NCBI GenBank assembly: GCA_938038825.1
Contig: CALHST010000360.1
Span: 1 to 11,088, forward strand
DNA: 11,088 bases
DNA from: an uncultured Paracoccaceae bacterium
Lineage (GTDB): Bacteria > Pseudomonadota > Alphaproteobacteria > Rhodobacterales > Rhodobacteraceae
Direction: 5' to 3'
The position numbers and the translations under genes are program-made. This document shows positions 6,717 through 11,088 of this stretch, piece after piece. The notes beneath the pieces were generated by a model that saw nothing but the letters and a program-made list of their open reading frames with translations, was not told the origin of the DNA and ran no database searches. The first letter of the stretch is position 1. Each line of letters begins with the position of its first letter.

Positions 6717-7153
6717 AAAGATGCCTCGACCTTTTTGCGCGCCATGTTGCTGTCCAAGTCTTCGACACCCAGCAAACCTGCAACCATCCGCAGCAACGCG
6801 TCTTCTTCTTTGGCGCGCTGTCCATCCGCCAAAACAACAGCCCAAAGGGCGGAAATCACGCCAAGCCGATCATCATAGGCCACGGCGGCTTTGATGGCGC
6901 GGGTAAATCGGATTGTGTCTGGCGCTTCTTCTTCCAGCACCTCGGCTTGTGCGCGCAACGCGTCGATGGCGGCGGCATCAAGTTTGTATCGCTGGGCAAT
7001 CGCTTGATTTATCTGGGCAATCTCGCTGGGTGCATAGTGGCCGTCGGATTTGGCAACACGTACCAAAAGGGCGGTCAAAGCAAGACGTGCATCTGCATCG
7101 GGCAATTGCGCGGGGGCGGGCGCTGTCAAGCGCTTGAGAAAATCTGCAAACAT
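6713..7153 (-). CDS. TerB-family protein, second of a tandem pair
   Basis: A 146-aa all-helical protein of the TerB (tellurite resistance B / COG4103-like) fold. The two characteristic helical repeats with acidic, probably metal-binding, turns are visible: LALTALLVRVAKSDGHYAPSE (24-44, written as LALTALLVRVAKSDGHY then APSE) and ALWAVVLADGQRAKEEDALL (102-121). It aligns along its length with the product of the gene immediately upstream and has the same length, so the pair arose by duplication. The ATG at 7153 is chosen because it aligns with the paralogue start (MFADFLKRL versus MFERLFPRR) and leaves a 19-bp gap; the longer frame to 7213 would overlap the upstream gene. TerB proteins are cytoplasmic or membrane-associated and linked to metal and envelope stress; the biochemical role is not established. 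Confidence 0.8.
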   Translation of the reverse strand: MFADFLKRLTAPAPAQLPDADARLALTALLVRVAKSDGHYAPSEIAQINQAIAQRYKLDAAAIDALRAQAEVLEEEAPDTIRFTRAIKAAVAYDDRLGVISALWAVVLADGQRAKEEDALLRMVAGLLGVEDLDSNMARKKVEASL

Positions 7154-7172
7154 GAGAATGGATATAGGCCGT

Positions 7173-7613
7173 CTAGTCTGATGTGCCAAGCGCCACCGCA
7201 CGGGCGGCGGCACTGTCTTGCGGGGTCAGATCAAGGGCTGCTTCGATCTCGTGCAGGGTGGCTTCTTCCAGATCGTCGCGCTCCCCGTCTGCCATCACTA
7301 CTTGCCACATGGCATGGGCAAGGGCTTTGCGTTCGCCATAGGGCACTTCTGCGCGAAGGATGCGGGTAAACTCATCTGGGTCTGCTGCCTGGCGCTCCAG
7401 ATCTGTACACAAGGCGCGCAGTTTTGCGGCCTCAAGCGGACCAAGCCCAAAGGTTGCCGCCAGAATGCGGTCAATGGCAGCGAACTCTTCAAGCTCCACC
7501 ACATTGTCCGCAAACGCGATACGAACCAGCAACGCGCCAAGCGCAAGTTGGCTGTCTGGTTGTGGAAGAGGGTCAGGGCGTTTTGGGCGTCGTGGGAACA
7601 GGCGTTCAAACAT
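7173..7613 (-). CDS. TerB-family protein, first of a tandem pair
   Basis: A 146-aa TerB-fold protein. Repeat 1 is LALGALLVRIAFADNVVELEE (23-43, core ALLVRIAFADNVVELEE) and repeat 2 is AMWQVVMADGERDDLEEATL (101-120), with ADG and acidic residues at the second predicted metal site; the first site reads ADN rather than the SDG of its paralogue. The N-terminus is basic and proline-rich (RRPKRPDPLPQP, 8-19), a likely flexible linker. It begins 11 bases after the exported-protein stop and 19 bases before the second TerB gene, all in one direction, suggesting one transcript. This arrangement lacks the terZ/terC/terD genes of the classical tellurite cluster, so a literal tellurite-resistance role is not supported. 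Confidence 0.82.
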   Translation of the reverse strand: MFERLFPRRPKRPDPLPQPDSQLALGALLVRIAFADNVVELEEFAAIDRILAATFGLGPLEAAKLRALCTDLERQAADPDEFTRILRAEVPYGERKALAHAMWQVVMADGERDDLEEATLHEIEAALDLTPQDSAAARAVALGTSD

Positions 7614-7624
7614 AGGGGTGTCGT

Positions 7625-8275
7625 CTAACCAAGTTGAGGTGGTGGGCCGAAGCGCAGATTGTCGAGAGCCAAACCTTGGGGGTCCATGTTGGTAATGACA
7701 ATCCCTGCAATGTCAGGTTCCCCGCCTTGGCGCCAAAAACCCAGCGACACTGTGCCCGATGTGTCAACATTCAGGTCGTGGATGACCGATCCGTCCCGCC
7801 GCAGGAACTGCACATTGGCATAACCAGATTCGCCGCCCAGCAGCTGAAAGGCCAAAGCAGGCTGATCCACATTGAACATCACAGCAATCGCGCCTTCGCC
7901 TTGGGCATGCACACGTGGGAAACCCGCAGGACCGTATCCATTCAAAATGTTCGTGCCGGACATGTTCACAACTGAAAACATTTCACCGGGCTTGCCGGGG
8001 AGAGGTGTCAGCGGAGAAAAGGCCGCGCCGGTGACAGTGTCAAAATCCCCATTATTGCCAAGCGTTTGACCTGCGAAACGCTCTGCGAAGACCGCACCGG
8101 GGAAAGACAGAAGCTCATCAACCAGATACCCGGGATCCCAGCCCGAAGGCATGTCGTCAAAGGTGATCAGTTCTGTGAGGGTCAGCGTGTTCGGATCCAC
8201 AGCACAAACAGGCGTTTCACACGCAAGGGCGGGCAGGGGAAGGCACGCAAGAAGAAGGGCACGCAGCATAGACAT
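7625..8275 (-). CDS. Exported protein of unknown function with C-terminal DNLRF motif
   Basis: A 216-aa protein with a signal peptide (MSMLRALLLACLPLPALA) and predicted cleavage before C19. The -3 residue is A, not L, so a lipoprotein is less likely than ordinary export. Mature C19 and C24 could form a disulphide. The rest is rich in beta-prone segments, glycine and asparagine; the end IAGIVITNMDPQGLALDNLRF (its last part GLALDNLRF, 201-209) resembles the final strands of beta-sandwich domains found in PEP-CTERM-associated and carbohydrate-binding-like proteins, but no sorting tag or LPXTG follows. The ATG at 8275 is chosen for the signal peptide; a TTG at 8287 has a better placed GGAGTGA seven bases upstream and would add four residues. 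Flanked by rlmJ and the TerB pair on the same strand. Function not recognised. Confidence 0.68.
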   Translation of the reverse strand: MSMLRALLLACLPLPALACETPVCAVDPNTLTLTELITFDDMPSGWDPGYLVDELLSFPGAVFAERFAGQTLGNNGDFDTVTGAAFSPLTPLPGKPGEMFSVVNMSGTNILNGYGPAGFPRVHAQGEGAIAVMFNVDQPALAFQLLGGESGYANVQFLRRDGSVIHDLNVDTSGTVSLGFWRQGGEPDIAGIVITNMDPQGLALDNLRFGPPPQLG

Positions 8276-8322
8276 TGCATAACACAAATCGTGGTCACTC
8301 CAAAATGGCAAGCGCGTGTGGA

Positions 8323-9099
8323 TTACGTCAACGTGCCAAAAAGCGTCGAAAGTCGCGCGGCTTCATCAGCCAAACCAAAGGGCGGGTTCACCACAAACAT
8401 GCCGGATCCGATCATTCCATGACCCGGTCTTGCCGGCGGAAAAGACACGTCATGGTGCAAAGCATCCGGGAATGTGCGCAACAAGTCTTTGGCCATGTCT
8501 GTGTGCGCGCCACTTGTCAAAATCGGATACCACAACGCGATGATGCCGACGTTCCACGCGCGATGGAGCTTGCCGATCTGGCGCGGGATGTCTGTATAGT
8601 CTGTTTTGATCTCATAAGATGGATCAATCAGCATCAAACCTCGTCGCGGCTCTGGTGGGGTGAGCGCATGGGCCAATGCAAAGCCGTCTTGGTTGTACAC
8701 TTTGGCGTATCGGCGAAAATTGGTGCGCAAGACGCCATGCTCGGTTGGGTGCAGCTCTGCCAAATGCAGCGTGTCTGTGTGGCGCAACAAGGTGGCTGCG
8801 ATTGCAGGAGAGCCGGGATAGATCGTAGGACCATGGGTTTCCAACGTGGCCCGTCGGGCCCGCGTCAAAGGATGGTCTGCATCAAACCAATCAGCGTGAG
8901 ACTGAATGCCGTGTGCCGCTTCACCAGTCTTTAAGGCTTCGGCACTTTGTATATCGTACAAACCGCGCCCTGCGTGGGTTTCCACATAGGTCAGCGGTTT
9001 GTCTTTGCGGGTCAAGTACCCCAACATCCACGCCAAAAGCCCGTGTTTGTGAAGATCGGCGAGGTTCCCCGCGTGAAAAGCGTGTTGATAACTAAGCAT
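8323..9099 (-). CDS. rlmJ: 23S rRNA (adenine(2030)-N6)-methyltransferase
   Basis: A 258-aa S-adenosylmethionine-dependent enzyme that methylates N6 of A2030 in 23S rRNA. It begins MLSYQHAFHAGNLADLHKHG, nearly the E. coli RlmJ start, which fixes the ATG at 9099; the frame open to 9222 adds only non-homologous leader. Other family marks are YVETHAGRGLYD (38-49, SAM loop), YPGSPAIAATLL (94-105), LAELHPTEH (113-121), the motif IV region MLIDPSYEIKTDY (156-168), ALWYP (188-192) and the SGMFVVNPPF block (232-241). Motif IV reads DPSY where E. coli has DPPY. It is slightly shorter than E. coli RlmJ (280) at the C-terminus. It follows the membrane-protein gene by 37 bases on the same strand. Confidence 0.93.
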   Translation of the reverse strand: MLSYQHAFHAGNLADLHKHGLLAWMLGYLTRKDKPLTYVETHAGRGLYDIQSAEALKTGEAAHGIQSHADWFDADHPLTRARRATLETHGPTIYPGSPAIAATLLRHTDTLHLAELHPTEHGVLRTNFRRYAKVYNQDGFALAHALTPPEPRRGLMLIDPSYEIKTDYTDIPRQIGKLHRAWNVGIIALWYPILTSGAHTDMAKDLLRTFPDALHHDVSFPPARPGHGMIGSGMFVVNPPFGLADEAARLSTLFGTLT

Positions 9100-9136
9100 G
9101 TCGTGGGATGTGTCAGACCGGGACGTCCAAGTCCAG

Positions 9137-10168
9137 TCAGCCCAGAACATCCACCCCGGTAAACGACCCGACAGCACCCGCGATAATCGGTGCAAGGATC
9201 GACAAGATTGCCTTAAGCGCATCTAATGAGCCGACGCGTTCAATATCAAACCCTTTTACGTCTTCGACCACCTGCGGCACCTTCGCGGCGCGCGCCGCAT
9301 CGTGCAGCCGTTCGATCCGCACCATTTGAATAAGGCTGACGGGCATGTAAAAGCTGAGGATCAAGACCGTGTAGCTGACCCCGCGATAAAGCGAGATTGA
9401 GTCCACCAACGCCTCGTATTGACTTGCATCTTCGCCGTTTTCCAATAGGCCCGAGGGCCAATGCATCCAGCCATAGCCATACATCATACTGACCGACAGC
9501 AACGCGCCCGACAGATATAAATAGCGACGCGTGGCCTTTTGCGCCTCTTGCAGATGGGCGGCCTCTGTCCGGATGCCCTCTTGCGTGGTCAACGTGATGG
9601 GGCCGGGACGGGCAAGGGCCAATATCATGCCCAAAATCACCGCAGAAACCGCAAGTGCCGAAATGTTGTTGGTGAGTGTCATAAGGATGCGATAAACGCG
9701 AAACCCGCCCGCTTCACCACAATGACCTGCCGCACAAAACGGCATTTCGATATCCCGAAGCCCGTCTTGGAACAAAACGGCGCTGTTCAATTCATAGGCT
9801 TTGAAGCTGCCCATAAAGTCCGGGTCCCAGTTGGTATAAAGCTGCGTGAAGCCAACCAAAGCCAGCAAGCCAACACCTGTGCGGATCAGCGATGTTTTTG
9901 TGTGGCGCGAAAAGAGTTCTGCACCAAAGATGCCAATGGTGGTCAACGCCGTGGCGGCGTAAAAGAAAAAGACCGACAAAAAACGATAGCGCGCGATAAG
10001 CTCGCTCAGCTCGGCATCCGCTTTCAACGATACGTTTTGCAAAACATTCGTATCGGCCAAGCTGCTCAGCAACCCTTCGGACACCGCAACAACGATCATC
10101 GGCAGCGCCAAGATCGCCAAGTGTTTCTTGGCGATTGTGATCTTCGCGCGTTTTGGAAGTTGGTCCAT
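9137..10168 (-). CDS. Polytopic membrane protein of unknown function
   Basis: A 343-aa integral membrane protein that I do not recognise. Hydrophobic segments are near 17-34, 63-85, 97-111, 168-186, 216-231, 266-283 and 320-337, about seven helices. A loop at 112-160 is predicted to be outside or inside the membrane as one 50-residue unit and carries C145 and C150 (CAAGHC), which could form a disulphide or bind metal. A charged segment at 192-215 (rich in E, Q, A, R) and one at 284-316 link later helices and may be cytoplasmic coiled regions. The ATG at 10168 is chosen because the upstream extension to 10279 reads palindromic intergenic DNA; no good ribosome binding site is seen. It is the first gene of the minus-strand run ahead of rlmJ. 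Confidence 0.65.
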   Translation of the reverse strand: MDQLPKRAKITIAKKHLAILALPMIVVAVSEGLLSSLADTNVLQNVSLKADAELSELIARYRFLSVFFFYAATALTTIGIFGAELFSRHTKTSLIRTGVGLLALVGFTQLYTNWDPDFMGSFKAYELNSAVLFQDGLRDIEMPFCAAGHCGEAGGFRVYRILMTLTNNISALAVSAVILGMILALARPGPITLTTQEGIRTEAAHLQEAQKATRRYLYLSGALLSVSMMYGYGWMHWPSGLLENGEDASQYEALVDSISLYRGVSYTVLILSFYMPVSLIQMVRIERLHDAARAAKVPQVVEDVKGFDIERVGSLDALKAILSILAPIIAGAVGSFTGVDVLG

Positions 10169-10210
10169 GATATCAGTTGACTCTGTTAACAGTTCCGAGA
10201 ACCCGCTGGA

Positions 10211-10246
10211 GCTGGAGGCAATTTGACAAAACAAGCTGCCTCCGGC
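10211..10246. repeat. Inverted repeat, 10-bp arms
   Basis: GCTGGAGGCA (10211-10220) pairs with TGCCTCCGGC (10237-10246) across a 16-base loop. In plus-strand RNA all ten pairs form if one G-U is allowed; in minus-strand RNA one C-A mismatch interrupts the stem. It lies 43 bases ahead of the membrane-protein ATG, in the likely leader. No T-run follows on either strand, so it is not an intrinsic terminator; operator or leader hairpin are the alternatives. Confidence 0.5.
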
Positions 10247-10448
10247 ATTGTTAACTAGCGAAAGTGTTGACCAATACAATCGCCGTGTTGACTGCTTGGG
10301 TGATGGCCATCCAAGTGGTCAACTTTAAAAGTTCATGTTCAAACTGTGTAACGTATATCGCCTCCTTTCCGAGTATCGATGCCCTATTCATGGAGGAGTT
10401 GCGGTAAGTCGCAAGTAAAAATTTTAAAACTTTACAAAGATGAATAAA

Positions 10449-10497
10449 AATGTACAATAATGTACATAAAGTGACATTTAATGTCCGAATGTATAAT
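10449..10497 (+). promoter_or_regulatory. Promoter and operator-like array of the XRE-type gene
   Basis: A perfect -10 box TATAAT lies at 10492-10497. GTGACA (10471-10476) matches TTGACA at five of six bases but with a short 15-bp spacer, so the -35 is uncertain. The palindromic hexamer TGTACA occurs at 10451 and 10461, exactly one helical turn apart, and GACAT-TTA-ATGTC (10473-10485) is a perfect dyad between -35 and -10. AATGT recurs at 10449, 10459, 10480 and 10488. Repressor-type binding over the promoter, perhaps by the XRE product itself, is inferred from position. Confidence 0.55.
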
Positions 10498-10503
10498 TTT
10501 GTA

Positions 10504-10508
10504 AAGGA
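10504..10508 (+). promoter_or_regulatory. Ribosome binding site supporting the GTG start of the XRE gene
   Basis: AAGGA six bases upstream of GTG at 10515. Together with the in-frame TAA at 10494 it fixes this start. The TATAAT at 10492 would put the transcript start close to this site, giving a very short leader. Confidence 0.55.
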
Positions 10509-10514
10509 AGAGAA

Positions 10515-10976
10515 GTGGCTGGAAGAACGGAAGATCTCGTAACTTTCCCCGAGTTGGCACAAGTTCGTGCAACGTACGGATATACGAAATCAAGCTTCTG
10601 CAATGCGTTTTCTGTTTCACGCGTCACACTCAATAAAATTGAATCAGGCCTGCCTGTGAGAAGGTCCAAACTGCAAGAACTCTTGTTTTCGTTCCGAGAG
10701 ACAGTTCCAGGAGCGTCGTTGGAGATTAGCCGCCTTTTGGCATTAGTTACGCACAAAACTGGATTCCAGCGAGAAGCCCTGGAGGTTCAAAACGTTTCCA
10801 CTGCTTCAGCTGACGAAACATTGTACAATCAATTCACAAGATTGAGGACCGACTTGCTTTCGGGGCTCGACGCAATGCATTTGCAAGACATCAGGGACTT
10901 GCATGACGAGTCGGTTCGATTGACTTATGAAATTGGCCTTGTTTTGAAGCGGCGCTCGCAACCAGCCGGGAGATGA
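10515..10976 (+). CDS. XRE-type helix-turn-helix DNA-binding protein
   Basis: A 153-aa protein with an N-terminal XRE/Cro-like helix-turn-helix at about 11-60; the segment YTKSSFCNAFSVSRVTLNKIESG (core FSVSRVTLNKIESG, 32-45) has the family pattern in which VSRVTLNKIE is the recognition helix. The C-terminal half (about 68-147) is predicted helical, leucine-rich and charged (QFTRLRTDLLSGLDAMHLQD), suitable for dimerisation or partner binding; no cupin, peptidase or ligand domain is visible. The start is GTG at 10515 with AAGGA six bases upstream; a TAA in frame at 10494 bars a longer form. It is the only plus-strand gene, its G+C is visibly lower than its neighbours, and it ends 16 bases before the convergent pyrG stop. 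It looks like an acquired regulator; targets unknown. Confidence 0.72.
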   Translation: MAGRTEDLVTFPELAQVRATYGYTKSSFCNAFSVSRVTLNKIESGLPVRRSKLQELLFSFRETVPGASLEISRLLALVTHKTGFQREALEVQNVSTASADETLYNQFTRLRTDLLSGLDAMHLQDIRDLHDESVRLTYEIGLVLKRRSQPAGR

Positions 10977-10992
10977 GCGCAACTAAGTATCC

Positions 10993-11088
10993 CTAAACCA
11001 AACGAGAGTTCTCTTTCGCGGCACGCACAAAGTCACGGAACAAGGGGTGCGGGTTGAACGGTTTGGACTTCAATTCCGGGTGGAATTG
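10993..11088 (-). CDS. pyrG: CTP synthase, C-terminal fragment
   Basis: The last 31 codons and TAG stop of a gene entering from the right edge. The tail begins QFHPELKSKPFNPHPLF and ends ENSRLV. The HPE is the His and Glu of the glutamine amidotransferase triad, and HPLFRDFVRAA is the usual closing helix of PyrG. The full enzyme makes CTP from UTP, ATP and glutamine in the cytoplasm. The match to alphaproteobacterial PyrG tails is good despite the short length. The stop lies 16 bases from the convergent XRE gene stop, and no terminator hairpin is evident in that gap. Confidence 0.88.
   Translation of the reverse strand, partial: QFHPELKSKPFNPHPLFRDFVRAAKENSRLV

Larger units (their letters stand above)
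10169..10514. other. Palindrome-dense intergenic region between divergent genes
   Basis: This 346-bp gene-free stretch separates the minus-strand membrane-protein gene from the plus-strand XRE gene, so it must hold promoters in both directions. Its right half (about 10400-10514) is strongly A+T-rich. It contains a perfect 10-bp palindrome CTGTTAACAG (10183-10192), a long inverted repeat (10211-10246), two GTGTTGAC boxes 21 bp apart (10264 and 10285) with GTTGAC also at 10176 and inverted at 10318-10323, the palindrome AACTTTAAAAGTT (10321-10333), and the TGTACA/AATGT array at 10449-10492. Open frames within it lack ribosome binding sites or family resemblance. Confidence 0.6.

Noticed and set aside
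6717..6845. N-terminal extension of the PhnD-like gene
   Set aside because: The added residues are the alternate-frame reading of TerB DNA (Arg, Gly and Cys rich) with no link to the PhnD fold; the GTGA overlap gives a better start.
6401..7369. Plus-strand 322-codon open frame opposite the PhnD-like and TerB genes
   Set aside because: It spans several well-supported minus-strand genes in another frame and its translation has no recognisable domain.
9539..10180. Plus-strand 213-codon open frame opposite the membrane-protein gene
   Set aside because: Translation is rich in K, R, Q and C with no domain; the minus-strand frame shows clean hydrophobic periodicity instead.
10379..10447. Short plus-strand open frame of 22 codons upstream of the XRE gene
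   Set aside because: No ribosome binding site, no similarity, and chance frames of this size are expected.
10251..10562. Minus-strand 103-codon frame in the intergenic region
   Set aside because: It crosses the XRE promoter and start, lacks a ribosome binding site, and its hydrophobic stretches reflect A+T-rich DNA.
10515..10976. Possible PuuR-like regulator of the amine cluster
   Set aside because: PuuR carries a C-terminal cupin domain; this protein has none and lies more than 4 kb away behind an unrelated gene run.
1..11088. tRNA, rRNA, CRISPR array, transposase or integrase
   Set aside because: None seen on reading both strands; repeats present are short palindromes rather than spaced direct repeats or IS ends.

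Overview
The window looks like the chromosome of a marine Roseobacter-clade alphaproteobacterium (Rhodobacterales). The reasons are the moderately high G+C, the character of the proteins (a PyrG tail ending in SRLV, an RlmJ with a DPSY motif, 146-aa TerB proteins), and a polyamine-type gamma-glutamylation cassette. Genus cannot be assigned by reading alone. Every gene except one lies on the minus strand, so transcription runs from high to low coordinates.

Region 1 (about 1-5980) is a catabolic and transport cluster. In transcription order it holds an ABC ATPase, a family-3 periplasmic binding protein, a strong intrinsic terminator, a small unknown protein, two HisM/HisQ-type permeases, a class I glutamine amidotransferase, a gamma-glutamylpolyamine synthetase (PuuA-like) and the first 39 codons of a FAD-dependent gamma-glutamylputrescine oxidase (PuuB-like). 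From the small gene onward the genes are tightly spaced, several with ATGA or TGATG junctions. The inferred job is uptake of a nitrogenous solute, gamma-glutamylation of an amine, oxidation of the product and release of glutamate. The binding protein resembles the HisJ/LAO basic amino acid group rather than PotF/PotD, so amino-acid-like import beside an amine pathway is a point of interest. No aldehyde dehydrogenase (PuuC) is visible; it may lie beyond the left edge.

Region 2 (5982-10168) is a run of six minus-strand genes: a seven-helix membrane protein of unknown function, the 23S rRNA methyltransferase RlmJ, a small exported protein, two tandem TerB-family paralogues of identical length, and a PhnD-like substrate-binding-domain protein without a signal peptide. 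The last gene starts with GTG in a GTGA overlap with the second TerB gene.

Region 3 (10169-10976) differs in composition. A 346-bp intergenic stretch, A+T-rich in its right half and unusually dense in palindromes, precedes the only plus-strand gene, a 153-aa XRE-type helix-turn-helix protein of lower G+C with a perfect TATAAT box. This looks like a small acquired regulatory insertion between the membrane-protein gene and pyrG.

Region 4 (10993-11088) is the 3' end of pyrG (CTP synthase), convergent with the XRE gene.

No tRNA, rRNA, CRISPR array, transposase or integrase was seen. The most open questions are the small protein behind the terminator, the TerB-TerB-PhnD-like coupling, and the XRE gene with its operator-like array.
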